Assembly: GCF_001883705.2 (NCBI RefSeq)
Contig: NZ_MDEQ02000011.1
Coordinates: 62,001 to 126,000, forward strand
DNA: 64,000 nucleotides
From: Burkholderia catarinensis
Lineage (GTDB): Bacteria > Pseudomonadota > Gammaproteobacteria > Burkholderiales > Burkholderiaceae
Reading direction: 5' to 3'
Below are positions 1 to 11,409 of this stretch, in pieces (position 1 is the stretch's first letter; every line of letters begins with the position of its first letter). Made by a program: the position numbers and the translations under genes. The notes beneath the pieces are model-generated. The model was not told where the DNA came from and did not search any database. It saw only the letters and a list, made by a program, of their open reading frames with translations.

Positions 1-1212
1 GCCGATTTCATTCGCAACACGCCCGACGGCGACGAGGCCGACGCGATCCTGCGCAAGTGCGTGCACTGCGGGTTCTGCACCGCGACCTGCCCGACCTACC
101 AGTTGCTCGGCGATGAACTCGACGGCCCGCGCGGGCGCATCTACCTGATCAAGCAGATGGTGGAAGGCGCAACCGTCACGCGCAGCACGCAGCAGCACCT
201 AGACCGCTGCCTCACGTGCCGCAGTTGCGAGACGACCTGCCCGTCGGGCGTCCAGTACGGCCGGCTGGTCGAGATCGGCCGCAAGCACGTCGAAGCGCAG
301 GTACAGCGCCCGTTGCAGCAGCGTCTCTTGCGCCGCCTGCTGGCAAGCCTCGTGCCGAACGCCGCGCTGTTCTCGCCGGTGATGCGGCTCGGCCAGCACG
401 TGCGGCCGCTGCTGCCGAAGCGGCTGCGCGACAAGGTGCCGCCGCGCACGCGGCTGCTCGAATGGCCGCACCGCACGCATACGCGCAAGATGCTGATGCT
501 CGGCGGCTGCGTGCAGCCGTCGATGCTGCCGAACATCAACATCGCGACCGCGCGCGTGCTCGACGCGCTCGGCATCGAGACGGTCGTCGCGCCCGATGCG
601 GGCTGCTGCGGCGCGATCCGCCTGCACCTGAACTATCACGACGAAGCGCTCGACGACGCGCGCCGCAACATCGACGCGTGGTGGCCCCATGTGGAACAGG
701 GCGTCGAGACGATCGTGATGAATGCGTCGGGCTGCGGCGCGACGGTGCTCGAATACGCGCACCTGCTGCGCGACGATCCGGCCTACGCGGAGAAGGCGCA
801 GCGCATCGTCTCGCTGACGCGCGATATCTCCGACGTGCTGCTCGCGTTCGAGGCCGAACTCGCGACGCTCGCGCGGCGCCGCGCGATCCATACGGTCGCG
901 TACCACCCGCCGTGCACGCTGCAGCACGGCCAGCAGTCGCGCGGCAAGGTCGAACGCCTGCTCGAGACGCTCGGCATCGACGTGCGGCTGCCGGCCGACA
1001 GCCATCTGTGCTGCGGCTCGGCCGGCACGTATTCGCTGACGCAGCCGTCGCTGTCGTACCGGTTGCGCAAGCAGAAACTACTGAAGCTGCAGGCGCTCGA
1101 GCCGCAGATGATCGTCTCCGGCAACATCGGCTGCATCGCGCACCTGCAGAGCGGCACGCAGATTCCGGTCACCCACTGGATCCAGCTCGTCGAGCATTTG
1201 CTGTACGGCTAG
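1..1212 (+). CDS. glcF: Glycolate oxidase iron-sulfur subunit GlcF (5' end outside window)
   Basis: Electron-transfer subunit of membrane-associated glycolate oxidase, which with GlcD and GlcE oxidises glycolate to glyoxylate. The frame is open from the first base, so the gene starts upstream; a GTG at 61 lies inside the first cluster motif and cannot be the true start. Two ferredoxin-like 4Fe-4S motifs are visible ([12 protein letters not shown] near visible residues 20-31 and [12 protein letters not shown] about 55 residues later). Two CCG cysteine-rich domains follow (CCGAIRLH and CCGSAGTYS), as in GlcF and heterodisulfide-reductase-like proteins. glcD and glcE would be expected just to the left. 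Family assignment is firm; the exact length is unknown. Confidence 0.93.
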   Translation, partial: ADFIRNTPDGDEADAILRKCVHCGFCTATCPTYQLLGDELDGPRGRIYLIKQMVEGATVTRSTQQHLDRCLTCRSCETTCPSGVQYGRLVEIGRKHVEAQVQRPLQQRLLRRLLASLVPNAALFSPVMRLGQHVRPLLPKRLRDKVPPRTRLLEWPHRTHTRKMLMLGGCVQPSMLPNINIATARVLDALGIETVVAPDAGCCGAIRLHLNYHDEALDDARRNIDAWWPHVEQGVETIVMNASGCGATVLEYAHLLRDDPAYAEKAQRIVSLTRDISDVLLAFEAELATLARRRAIHTVAYHPPCTLQHGQQSRGKVERLLETLGIDVRLPADSHLCCGSAGTYSLTQPSLSYRLRKQKLLKLQALEPQMIVSGNIGCIAHLQSGTQIPVTHWIQLVEHLLYG

Positions 1213-1349
1213 GGCCTGTTCACGCTAATAACGGGCTTGCGCTGGCCCTAGGCCTCGCGCGCGGCGTCCGTATAATGGGCGGATCGATGCGCCGCGTGCC
1301 GCGGCGCATTCGCTTCATGCCTGCTTCCGTGCCTGTCCTCGTGCCCGTC

Positions 1350-2048
1350 ATGTCCGATCTCGCCGCCCGTCTCGAATCCGTTCATCGCCGCATCGCCGAC
1401 GCCGCCCGCGCGGCCGGCCGCGATCCCGCCGCCGTGTCGCTGCTCGCCGTCTCGAAGACGTTTCCCGCCGCCGACGTACGCGCCGCGCATGCGGCCGGGC
1501 AGCGCGCATTCGGCGAAAACTACGTGCAGGAATCGATCGACAAGATCGACGCGCTCGCCGACCTGCGCGCGGGCCTCGAATGGCATTTCATCGGGCCGCT
1601 GCAATCGAACAAGACGCGCCCGGTTGCCGAGCGCTTCGACTGGGTTCATTCGGTCGACCGGCTGAAGATCGCGCAGCGCCTGTCGGAACAACGCCCCGCG
1701 CACCTGCCGCCGCTCAACGTGTGCGTGCAGGTGAACATCAGCGGCGAGGCGTCGAAGAGCGGCGTTGCGCCGGCCGACGTGGCCGAAGTCGCACGCGCGG
1801 TCGCCGCGCTGCCGTCGCTGCGGCTGCGCGGCCTGATGGCGATTCCCGAACCGGCCGGCGACACCGAAGCGCAACGCGTGCCGCATCGCGCGCTGCGCGC
1901 GCTGTTCGACGCATTGCGCGGCGGCGGCCTGCCGCTCGATACGTTGTCGATGGGCATGTCCGCCGATCTCGACGCGGCCGTGCTCGAAGGCGCGACGATC
2001 GTGCGCGTCGGCACCGCGATCTTCGGCGCGCGCGATTACTCGCACTGA
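1350..2048 (+). CDS. yggS: YggS/PLPBP family pyridoxal-phosphate-binding protein
   Basis: Single-domain PLP-binding protein of the alanine-racemase-like fold, known in the family for PLP homeostasis rather than catalysis. The PLP-lysine segment LLAVSKTFPA sits near residue 35. The motifs GENYVQE, WHFIGPLQSNK and the C-terminal MGMSADLDAAV and VRVGTAIFG (phosphate binding) are all present. The protein is 232 residues, normal for the family. I chose ATG 1350 because homologues begin about 35 residues before that lysine; an in-frame ATG at 1317 would add 11 residues. A -10-like TATAAT lies at 1271-1276. proC follows 59 bp downstream, the usual yggS-proC pairing, which suggests one transcript. 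Confidence 0.93.
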   Translation: MSDLAARLESVHRRIADAARAAGRDPAAVSLLAVSKTFPAADVRAAHAAGQRAFGENYVQESIDKIDALADLRAGLEWHFIGPLQSNKTRPVAERFDWVHSVDRLKIAQRLSEQRPAHLPPLNVCVQVNISGEASKSGVAPADVAEVARAVAALPSLRLRGLMAIPEPAGDTEAQRVPHRALRALFDALRGGGLPLDTLSMGMSADLDAAVLEGATIVRVGTAIFGARDYSH

Positions 2049-2107
2049 ACGCCGCGCCCTTTCCGCCTTTCCGTTCATTCAATCGCTCACTCGCTCAATC
2101 ACACATC

Positions 2108-2920
2108 ATGAAAATCGCATTCATCGGCGGCGGCAACATGGCCGCGGCCCTGATCGGCGGCCTGATCAAGCGCGGCGTCGCCGCTGACGGCCTGTATGCC
2201 ATCGACGTCAACGAAGACGTCCGCGCGCGCGCCGCGCAGCAATTCGGCGTGCGCACCGGCGCGACGATCGACGCGACGCTCGCCGATTACGACGCGGTCG
2301 TGCTCGCGGTGAAGCCGCAAGTGCTGAAGGACGTCGCGCAGGCGCTCGCGCCGCACCTGAAGTCGCAGCTCGTGATCAGCATCGCGGCCGGCATCCGCGG
2401 CACGGACCTCGCGCGCTGGCTCGGCGACTACGCGCGCGTCGTGCGCACGATGCCGAACACGCCCGCGCTCGTCGGCATGGGCGTGACGGGCCTCGCCGCG
2501 CTGCCGGGCGTCGACGCGGCGGGCCGCGAACTCGCGTCGAACGTGCTCGGCGCGGTCGGCGAGATCGTGTGGTTCGACGACGAGTCGAAACTCGACGCCG
2601 TCACGGCCATCTCCGGCAGCGGCCCCGCGTACGTGTTCTACTTCATCGAAGCGTTGCAGGAAGCCGCGCGCCAACTCGGCATGAACGACGAACAGGGCCG
2701 CGCGCTCGCGGTCGCGACGTTCACGGGCGCCGCGCAACTCGCCGCGCAATCGGGCGAGCCGGCCAGCGTGCTGCGCGAACGCGTGACGTCGAAGGGCGGC
2801 ACGACGGCCGCCGCGCTCGCGTCGTTCGACGCGCAGGGCGTGAAGGCAGCGATCGTGCGCGGCGCACTCGCCGCCGAAGCGCGCGCGAAGGAAATGGGCG
2901 ACGAGCTGGGTCGCGCGTAA
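2108..2920 (+). CDS. proC: Pyrroline-5-carboxylate reductase
   Basis: Cytoplasmic enzyme for the last step of proline synthesis: 1-pyrroline-5-carboxylate plus NAD(P)H to L-proline. The 270-residue protein begins MKIAFIGGGNMAAALIGG, a Rossmann dinucleotide-binding motif. It carries RTMPNTPA near residue 115 and the C-terminal P5CR signature region around SGSGPAYVFYF and VTSKGGTTAAAL. It sits downstream of yggS on the same strand and is closed by the strong terminator at 2956-2985. Confidence 0.96.
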   Translation: MKIAFIGGGNMAAALIGGLIKRGVAADGLYAIDVNEDVRARAAQQFGVRTGATIDATLADYDAVVLAVKPQVLKDVAQALAPHLKSQLVISIAAGIRGTDLARWLGDYARVVRTMPNTPALVGMGVTGLAALPGVDAAGRELASNVLGAVGEIVWFDDESKLDAVTAISGSGPAYVFYFIEALQEAARQLGMNDEQGRALAVATFTGAAQLAAQSGEPASVLRERVTSKGGTTAAALASFDAQGVKAAIVRGALAAEARAKEMGDELGRA

Positions 2921-2955
2921 GCACGCCCGCGGTGCCGGCTTCCCAGGCACCGGAC

Positions 2956-2985
2956 GAAAAAAAAGCGACCGCCAGGTCGCTTTTT
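2956..2985. terminator. Bidirectional Rho-independent terminator between proC and ubiA
   Basis: Inverted repeat AAAAAGCGACC - GCCA - GGTCGCTTTTT. The stem is flanked by an A-run on the left and a T-run on the right, so it can end transcription from proC (plus) and from the convergent ubiA (minus). Confidence 0.9.
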
Positions 2986-3017
2986 CATTGGCACCGCGCG
3001 CCGGCGCGCGGCTTCGT

Positions 3018-3881
3018 TCAGTTGCCGGCCAGCAGGTAATGCGCGGCGATCCCGGCGAACAGCACGCCGCCGAGCCAGTTGTTGTGCCGGAACGCCGCGA
3101 AGCACGGCATCCGTTCGCGGTCCTTGATCAGCGTGTAGTGATACAGCGCGCAGCCGACCGCCGCCGCCCAGCCGGCCCAGTACGCGAGGCCGAAGCCGAG
3201 CGTCACGCCGATCCACACGTAGATGCCGAGCGTCGCCGCATAGCACGCCATCACGGCCGCGACGTCGAAGCGGCCGAACGTCAGCGCGGACGTGCGGATG
3301 CCGATCTTGATGTCGTCGTCGCGATCGACCATCGCGTATTCGGTGTCATACGCGACCGACCAGAAAATGTTCGCGGCCAGCATCACCCATGCGAGCGTCG
3401 GCACCGTGTCCTGCACGGCCGCGAACGCCATCGGGATGCCGAAGCCGAACGCGATGCCGAGATACGCCTGCGGAATCGCGAAGAAGCGCTTCATGAACGG
3501 GTACGAACCCGCGACGAACAGCGCGACGACGGACAGCTGCTTCGTCAGCGTGTTCAGCGGCAGGATCAGCAGGAACGAGATGAACGCGAGCCCGACCGCG
3601 ATCGCGACGGCTTCCCATGCGCGGATCTTGCCTGACGTCAGCGGCCGGTCGGCGGTGCGCTTCACATGGCGGTCGAAATCCCGGTCGGCATAGTCGTTCA
3701 TCGCGCAGCCGGCCGAGCGCATCAGCAGCGTGCCGAGCGAAAAGATCACGAGCAGCGGCCAGCGCGGATGGCCGTCCGACGCGATCCACAGCGCGTTGAG
3801 CGTCGGCCACAGCAGCAGCAGGCTGCCGATCGGCTTGTCCATCCGGACGAGCCGCAGGTACAGGGGAAAGCGGGCAAGCAT
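3018..3881 (-). CDS. ubiA: 4-hydroxybenzoate polyprenyltransferase
   Basis: Integral membrane prenyltransferase that attaches the octaprenyl chain to 4-hydroxybenzoate in ubiquinone synthesis. Both Mg-diphosphate-binding Asp motifs are present: [15 protein letters not shown] in the first and [16 protein letters not shown] in the second. Multiple hydrophobic helices fill the rest, and the N-terminus [17 protein letters not shown] is typical. I placed the start at the internal ATG giving [17 protein letters not shown] (287 residues, normal length); an upstream in-frame ATG at 3911 would add 10 unconserved residues. It converges on proC. Confidence 0.94.
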   Translation of the reverse strand: MLARFPLYLRLVRMDKPIGSLLLLWPTLNALWIASDGHPRWPLLVIFSLGTLLMRSAGCAMNDYADRDFDRHVKRTADRPLTSGKIRAWEAVAIAVGLAFISFLLILPLNTLTKQLSVVALFVAGSYPFMKRFFAIPQAYLGIAFGFGIPMAFAAVQDTVPTLAWVMLAANIFWSVAYDTEYAMVDRDDDIKIGIRTSALTFGRFDVAAVMACYAATLGIYVWIGVTLGFGLAYWAGWAAAVGCALYHYTLIKDRERMPCFAAFRHNNWLGGVLFAGIAAHYLLAGN

Positions 3882-4092
3882 GGCGAAGCACCGGGAAGAT
3901 AATCCCTGCATTTTAGAGCCGAGCGGTGCTTCGCGTCATGTCGGTGCGGCCCCCGGCCGGCGGCCGCCGGATGCCGACGGGCCGCCGGGGCCCGCCGCAC
4001 GTGGCCGCGCCGCGAATTGCGCCAATCAAGGGACAGATTCGACACCGCCCCTGCTCAGGCCCGCCGGCGCACCCTCCCCGGCCGCGCCGCGC

Positions 4093-4581
4093 TTACGCGA
4101 GCAGCGACCGCAGCATCCATGCGGTTTTTTCATGCGTCTGCAGGCGCTGCGTCAGCAGGTCGGCAGTCGGCTCGTCGCTCGCCGCATCGGCGATCGGGAA
4201 GATTTCGCGCGCGGTGCGCACGACTGTCTCGTGCCCTTCGACGAGCTGGCGGATCATTTCCTCGGCGGCCGGCACGCCGTCCGCTTCCGGCACCGACGAC
4301 AGTTTCGCGAAATCCGCGAACGTGCCGGGCGCGACGACGCCGAGCGTGCGAATGCGCTCGGCGACCGAATCGACCGCGAGCCACAGTTCGTTGTACTGCG
4401 CCTCGAACATCAGGTGCAGCGTGTTGAACATCGGGCCCGTGACGTTCCAGTGGAAGTTGTGGGTCTTCAGGTACAGCGAGAACGTATCGGCGAGCAGGCG
4501 CGACAGGCCGTCCGCGATTTTCCTGCGGTCCTTGTCGCTGATGCCGATGTTGATCGGTGTGGCGTTGCCTTTCCTGGCCAT
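4093..4581 (-). CDS. dps: Dps family DNA-binding ferritin-like protein
   Basis: Dodecameric mini-ferritin that oxidises and stores iron using peroxide and protects DNA under oxidative stress. The dinuclear ferroxidase ligands are all visible with Dps spacing: His44 (in HNFHWNVTG), His56, Asp71 and Glu75 (12, 15 and 4 apart). At 162 residues it has normal length. ATG 4581 follows an AGGAG-type ribosome-binding site. Upstream lie a 54-residue small gene and katG on the same strand, an oxidative-stress neighbourhood; control by OxyR is an inference from context. Confidence 0.93.
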   Translation of the reverse strand: MARKGNATPINIGISDKDRRKIADGLSRLLADTFSLYLKTHNFHWNVTGPMFNTLHLMFEAQYNELWLAVDSVAERIRTLGVVAPGTFADFAKLSSVPEADGVPAAEEMIRQLVEGHETVVRTAREIFPIADAASDEPTADLLTQRLQTHEKTAWMLRSLLA

Positions 4582-4703
4582 CTTCGGGACTCCTCATTCA
4601 AAAGGTTGAACCGGCGAAGTGTGTCGAGCAATCCGCATGCCGCGTCGACGCGGCATCGGTTTGCGGCTCGCCCGTGGTGCGTGGCGCGCGAAGAACGGCG
4701 CGC

Positions 4704-4868
4704 TCAGCCGCCCGCCACCGGCGCGAACGCGTGCAGCGCCTGCGCGACCAGCACGGCCGCGCCGCCGCCGGCGATTGCAAAGCCGACGCAGCGCCGCGCC
4801 ACCGCGGCCGGCGCCCGCGTCACCGGCGCCGCGAACGCGGCGCGCATGTCCAGCATCATTTGCGTCAT
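4704..4868 (-). CDS. Small 54-residue protein between katG and dps, unknown function
   Basis: I do not recognise this gene. ATG 4868 is preceded by AAGGAGTGACGACC, an excellent ribosome-binding site, and opens a 54-codon frame ending TGA at 4704. The product starts MTQMMLDMRAAF and has a hydrophobic glycine/alanine/valine-rich stretch (about residues 28-51, containing FAIAGGGAAVLVAQAL) that could be a single membrane helix. It lies after the katG hairpin terminator and 122 bp before dps on the same strand, so it may be cotranscribed with dps. The strong ribosome-binding site and placement argue that it is real; there is no homology evidence. Confidence 0.55.
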   Translation of the reverse strand: MTQMMLDMRAAFAAPVTRAPAAVARRCVGFAIAGGGAAVLVAQALHAFAPVAGG

Positions 4869-4904
4869 GGTCGTCACTCCTTCGACAGGACATCGGTTCC
4901 AGAA

Positions 4905-4934
4905 GAAACGGCCGGTCGCTCGACCGGCCGTTTC
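4905..4934 (-). terminator. Terminator hairpin downstream of katG
   Basis: Perfect 13-bp inverted repeat GAAACGGCCGGTC - 4-nt loop - GACCGGCCGTTTC, 52 bp after the katG stop. On the minus strand it ends TTTCTTC, a weak U-tract. It separates katG from the small gene and dps and could be a partial terminator. Confidence 0.7.
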
Positions 4935-4986
4935 ACGTTACTGCGTCGCAGCATTACCGCACTGCTGCATTACGCCGCGGCGAGGT

Positions 4987-7486
<2,500 letters not shown>

Positions 7487-7624
7487 TCATCCGCCATACA
7501 CACGGTCCGCCAGGTACGCGAACGCAATCGGACGCAGGCTGCGGACCGCAGCCCTGGCACGATTGACGACCTCGTTGCGCGACGCGATGTTCCGCTGCGC
7601 GTGCTGCCATACCGACTGCATCAT
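7487..7624 (-). CDS. Small 45-residue basic protein upstream of katG, unknown function
   Basis: I do not recognise this gene. Two adjacent ATG codons at 7624 and 7621 follow AAAGGAGGATGTC, close to a perfect Shine-Dalgarno at good distance. The 45-residue product starts MMQSVWQHAQRNIASRNEVV and is Arg/Asn-rich and probably helical, with no signal peptide or membrane segment. It lies between oxyR and katG on the same strand, first behind the AT-rich region 7680-7758, so it may be the leading gene of a peroxide-induced katG transcript (inference). Confidence 0.55.
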   Translation of the reverse strand: MMQSVWQHAQRNIASRNEVVNRARAAVRSLRPIAFAYLADRVYGG

Positions 7625-7679
7625 GACATCCTCCTTTGACGCTTGCATTCCGCGTGCAGACCGGACGTCGACACGACAC

Positions 7680-7758
7680 CGATCCATGTAGACGAGTCTA
7701 TTTAAATCTATTGATTATTTGAATTTAATTAATTTTATCTATGCAATAGCGAAAAATA
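7680..7758 (-). promoter_or_regulatory. AT-rich upstream region of the small gene/katG, possible OxyR target
   Basis: This markedly AT-rich stretch lies between the oxyR terminator and the small gene before katG. On the minus strand it has three ATAG tetranucleotides, one inside ATAGATAAAATTAAT, which partly fits an OxyR half-site (ATAG-N7-CTAT). The second half-site is poor and the spacing differs from the consensus, so OxyR binding is only a suggestion. Confidence 0.35.
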
Positions 7759-7780
7759 AACGGGGTCGCAAGACCCCGTT
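7750..7780 (-). terminator. Rho-independent terminator of oxyR
   Basis: Inverted repeat AACGGGGTC - GCAA - GACCCCGTT, followed on the minus strand by TATTTTTC. It is placed 35 bp after the oxyR stop. Confidence 0.85.
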
Positions 7781-7814
7781 CATCGGGCTGTCACGCTCGC
7801 ATGCGGCAGCCCGT

Positions 7815-8774
7815 TCAGTTCATCGTCGCCGGCATGTCGAGCTTCGCGACGCCCGGCAGGTTGCATGCGGAAATCGCGTCGCTGATCGCGTCGATCGCGG
7901 GCATCCGCGTGAAGCTCTTGCGCCACACGAGCACCACGCGGCGATCGGGTACCGGCTCGTTGAACGGCACGTACGACAGCAGCTCGGCATCGGGGCCGTT
8001 CGCGCGCGGGCCGATCTCGGCGACCGACATCCGCGGCAGCACGGTGATGCCGACGCCGCTCGCGACCATGTGGCGGATCGTCTCGAGCGACGAACCCTCG
8101 AAGGTCTTCTGGATGCCGTCGGCCGTCTGCGAGAAGCGCATCAGCTCCGGGCACACGCCGAGCACGTGATCGCGGAAGCAGTGGCCGTTGCCCAGCAGCA
8201 GCATGGTTTCCTGCTTCAGGTCCGCGGCGTCGATTTCCTCGCGCTTCTCCCACGGATGGCCGGCCGGCAGCGCGACGACGAACGGTTCATCGTACAGCGG
8301 GCGCACCATCAGGCCGGTTTCCGGGAACGGCAGCGCCATGATCGCGGCGTCGATCTCGCCCTGCTTCAGCAGTTCGAGCAGCTTCAGCGTGTAGTTCTCC
8401 TGCAGCATCAGCGGCATCTGCGGAACACGCTGGATCATCTGCTTGACGAGCGTCGGCAGCAGGTACGGCCCGATCGTGTAGATCACGCCGAGGCGGAACG
8501 GGCCGACCAGCGGGTCCTTGCCCTGCTTCGCGATCTCCTTGATCGCGAAGGTCTGCTCGAGCACGCGCTGCGCCTGTGTGACGATCTGGTCGCCGATCGG
8601 CGTCACGCTCACTTCGCTCGCGCCGCGCTCGAAAATCTGCACGTTGAGCTCGTCTTCAAGCTTCTTGATCGCCACCGACAGCGTCGGCTGGCTCACGAAG
8701 CATGCTTCGGCCGCGCGGCCGAAATGCCGTTCGCGCGCAACCGCGACGATGTATTTCAATTCAGTCAGCGTCAT
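7815..8774 (-). CDS. oxyR: Hydrogen-peroxide-sensing LysR-type regulator OxyR
   Basis: LysR-family transcription factor activated by peroxide through a disulfide. The N-terminal winged helix-turn-helix (MTLTELKYIVAVARERHFGRA) is followed by the substrate-like sensor domain. The redox pair falls exactly where expected: Cys199 and Cys208 in GNGHCFRDHVLGVCPEL. The length of 319 residues is normal. It lies upstream of the small gene and katG, and downstream of recG, an arrangement known in betaproteobacteria. A short AT-rich region 8775-8850 upstream may hold its own promoter. Confidence 0.96.
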   Translation of the reverse strand: MTLTELKYIVAVARERHFGRAAEACFVSQPTLSVAIKKLEDELNVQIFERGASEVSVTPIGDQIVTQAQRVLEQTFAIKEIAKQGKDPLVGPFRLGVIYTIGPYLLPTLVKQMIQRVPQMPLMLQENYTLKLLELLKQGEIDAAIMALPFPETGLMVRPLYDEPFVVALPAGHPWEKREEIDAADLKQETMLLLGNGHCFRDHVLGVCPELMRFSQTADGIQKTFEGSSLETIRHMVASGVGITVLPRMSVAEIGPRANGPDAELLSYVPFNEPVPDRRVVLVWRKSFTRMPAIDAISDAISACNLPGVAKLDMPATMN

Positions 8775-8850
8775 TGTGGGTCAATCAGAGTTATACAGGC
8801 GATAGGTTTAATTTATACACCCTCCGGCACCGGTTCGCCAAGTTTCTCTG
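8775..8850 (-). promoter_or_regulatory. Putative oxyR promoter region
   Basis: AT-rich intergenic DNA upstream of oxyR. On the minus strand a TATAAC -10-like box lies about 20 bp before the ATG, with AT-rich DNA but no good -35 hexamer. A GATAG element is adjacent. Autoregulation is common for OxyR, but no site is proven here. Confidence 0.35.
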
Positions 8851-8899
8851 TATCAGAATGCGTCGAACGGTGGTTTTAAATCCGGCCCCAAACCACGGA

Positions 8900-11242
8900 T
8901 CAGGCCTTCAGATACTGCTCCCGCGCACCGAGCCAGCGCGCGAGATGCTGCGTGACGACGTCGGGGTACGCGGCGATCAGCCGCGTCGCGGCCTCGCGGG
9001 CCGGGTCGATCAGCCAGCCGTCGGTCTCGAGGTTCGCAAAGCGCAGCATCGCCGCGCCCGACTGGCGCGCGCCGAGGAACTCGCCGGGGCCACGGATTTC
9101 GAGGTCGCGCCGCGCGATCTCGAAGCCGTCGGTCGTCTCGCGCATCGTCTTCAGCCGCTCGCGGCCGGTAATCGACAGCGGCCCCGTGTACAGCAGCACG
9201 CACACCGACGCCGCGGTGCCGCGCCCGACACGGCCGCGCAACTGGTGCAGCTGCGCGAGGCCGAAACGCTCCGCGTGCTCGATCACCATCAGCGACGCGT
9301 TCGGCACGTCGACCCCGACCTCGATCACGGTCGTCGCGACGAGCAGTTGCACGTCGTTGCGCGTGAACGCCTCCATCACGGCCGCCTTGTCGGCCGGCGG
9401 CAGCCGGCCGTGCACGAGCCCGACCTTCAGCTCGGGGAGCGCGGTGGCCAGCGTCTCGTAAGTCTCGACGGCCGTCTGAAGCTGCAGCGTCTCGCTCTCC
9501 TCGATCAGCGGGCACACCCAGTACACCTGGCGCCCGGTCAGCGCGGCCTCGCGCACGCGGGCGATCACCTCCTCGCGCCGCGCGTCGCCGACGAGGCGCG
9601 TCAGCACGGGCGTGCGGCCCGGCGGCAGCTCGTCGATCGTCGAGACCTCGAGATCCGCGTAGTACGTCATCGCGAGCGTGCGCGGAATCGGCGTGGCCGA
9701 CATCATCAACTGGTGCGGCTGGAAATCGCGCGCGCCGTTGGCCGCGTTCGCGGCCTTCGCACGCAGCGCGAGACGCTGCTCGACGCCGAAACGGTGCTGC
9801 TCGTCGACGATCACGAGGCCGAGCCGCGCGAATTCGACCGTATCCTGGATGATCGCGTGCGTGCCGATCACGAGCTGCGCGGTGCCGAGCGCGGCCGCCT
9901 CGATCGCCGCGCGCTTCTCCTTCGCCTTCAGGCTGCCGGCGAGCCACGCCACCGTGACGCCGAGCGGCTCGAGCCATGCGCGCAGCTTGCGCGCGTGCTG
10001 TTCAGCAAGGATTTCGGTGGGCGCCATCAGCGCGGCCTGGTAGCCGGCGTCGATCGCCTGCGTGGCAGCCAGTGCCGCGACGACCGTCTTGCCGCTGCCG
10101 ACGTCACCCTGCAGCAGGCGCTGCATCGGGTGCGCGAGCGTCAAGTCGTGCGCGATCTCGTCGACGACGCGCGCCTGCGCACCCGTCAGCGTAAACGGCA
10201 GCGCCGCGTAGAGCCGGGTCGTCAGCGCATCGGCATCGCTCGCGGTGCGGCGCGGCATCGCGGGCGCGGCACGCGTGCGGCGCTCCTCGTGCGCACGCTT
10301 GAGCGACAGCTGCTGCGCGAGCAGCTCCTCGAACTTGATGCGCGTCCACGCCGGATGCGAGCCGTCCATCAGCGCGGCTTCGTCGGAATCCACGCGCGGG
10401 TGGTGCAGGATGCGCACGGCCTGCTCGAGCGACGGCACGTCGAGCGGCCTCAGGTAATCGCGCTCGATCTCGGGCGGCAGCAGCTCGGGCAGCGGCGTGC
10501 GCTCGACCGCGTTCTCGATCGCCTTGCGCAGATAGGCCTGCGATACGCCGGCCGTGCTCGGATAGACGGGCGTGAGCACCTGCGGCAGCGGCGCATCGGC
10601 TTCGACGACGCGCACGGCCGGATGCACCATCTCCATCCCGAAGAAGCCGCCGCGCACGTCGCCGCGCACGCGCAGCCGCTGGCCGACGGCCATCTGCTTG
10701 ACCTGTGACCCGTAAAAATTCAGGAAGCGCAGCACGAGGTGCTCGCCGTCGTCGTCCTGGATCTTCACGACGAACTGGCGGCGCGGCCGGTACGCGACCT
10801 CGTTGTCGAACACGACGCCTTCGGCCTGCGCGACGCCGCCCGGCAGCAGCTCGCCGATCGGCGTGAGCGTGGTTTCGTCCTCGTAACGCATCGGCAGATG
10901 CAGCACGAGATCGATCGAACGCGTGAGGCCGAGCTTCGCGAGCTTGTCGACGGTCTTCACGGGTTTGTCGGCGGCCGCCTTCTTCTTGCGCTTCGTGCCG
11001 GCCGCGCCCGCTTCGTCGCCCGCTTCGTCACTTGCAGCGGCGCCTTCGGCATCGGGCGCGGCGGCCGCCGGCTGCGCGAGCCGCCCGTCGGCGCCGCGCT
11101 TCGGGCCGGCGCGGCGCGGTGCGGTACGCTCCAGGGAGCCGGGCTCCCCCGCGCTTCGCGCGGGTAACGGGGCATCGTCCGCGTCGAACGGATCGGCGGA
11201 ATCGGCAACGGCGGCGGTGGAACGACGTGGTGACACAGGCAT
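8900..11242 (-). CDS. recG: ATP-dependent DNA helicase RecG
   Basis: Superfamily 2 helicase that reverses stalled replication forks and branch-migrates Holliday junctions. It has an N-terminal wedge/OB domain after residue about 95 ([20 protein letters not shown]). Walker A is [18 protein letters not shown], the DEQH-type Walker B is [14 protein letters not shown], followed by [11 protein letters not shown] and the C-terminal QLRGRVGRG. At 780 residues it is longer than E. coli RecG (693) because of an Ala/Pro/Lys-rich N-terminal extension of about 85-90 residues. The start at 11242 is the most upstream ATG and lacks a good ribosome-binding site, so part of the extension could be untranslated. 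Divergent from queA. Confidence 0.93.
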   Translation of the reverse strand: MPVSPRRSTAAVADSADPFDADDAPLPARSAGEPGSLERTAPRRAGPKRGADGRLAQPAAAAPDAEGAAASDEAGDEAGAAGTKRKKKAAADKPVKTVDKLAKLGLTRSIDLVLHLPMRYEDETTLTPIGELLPGGVAQAEGVVFDNEVAYRPRRQFVVKIQDDDGEHLVLRFLNFYGSQVKQMAVGQRLRVRGDVRGGFFGMEMVHPAVRVVEADAPLPQVLTPVYPSTAGVSQAYLRKAIENAVERTPLPELLPPEIERDYLRPLDVPSLEQAVRILHHPRVDSDEAALMDGSHPAWTRIKFEELLAQQLSLKRAHEERRTRAAPAMPRRTASDADALTTRLYAALPFTLTGAQARVVDEIAHDLTLAHPMQRLLQGDVGSGKTVVAALAATQAIDAGYQAALMAPTEILAEQHARKLRAWLEPLGVTVAWLAGSLKAKEKRAAIEAAALGTAQLVIGTHAIIQDTVEFARLGLVIVDEQHRFGVEQRLALRAKAANAANGARDFQPHQLMMSATPIPRTLAMTYYADLEVSTIDELPPGRTPVLTRLVGDARREEVIARVREAALTGRQVYWVCPLIEESETLQLQTAVETYETLATALPELKVGLVHGRLPPADKAAVMEAFTRNDVQLLVATTVIEVGVDVPNASLMVIEHAERFGLAQLHQLRGRVGRGTAASVCVLLYTGPLSITGRERLKTMRETTDGFEIARRDLEIRGPGEFLGARQSGAAMLRFANLETDGWLIDPAREAATRLIAAYPDVVTQHLARWLGAREQYLKA

Positions 11243-11409
11243 CGGATCGTCTGGGTGCTTCGCAAGGCAAGTACAATAGCGGCTTTCACGTCGTCCGAAC
11301 GAACGACGCCGGCCAGGCCGCGCATCCCGTCATCATAGCGGCTCGCGCGCCCCATTTACGCGTTTCCGCCCTGCCGGCGACGCCCGCCGGCCGCTTCGAA
11401 CCAGCCCGC

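Noticed and set aside
61-63. GTG 61 as the start of glcF
   Set aside because: It falls inside the first 4Fe-4S motif and the frame is open to base 1, so the gene begins outside the window.
7680-7758. A full OxyR operator
   Set aside because: One half-site fits partly but the second half and spacing do not; kept only as a low-confidence regulatory region.
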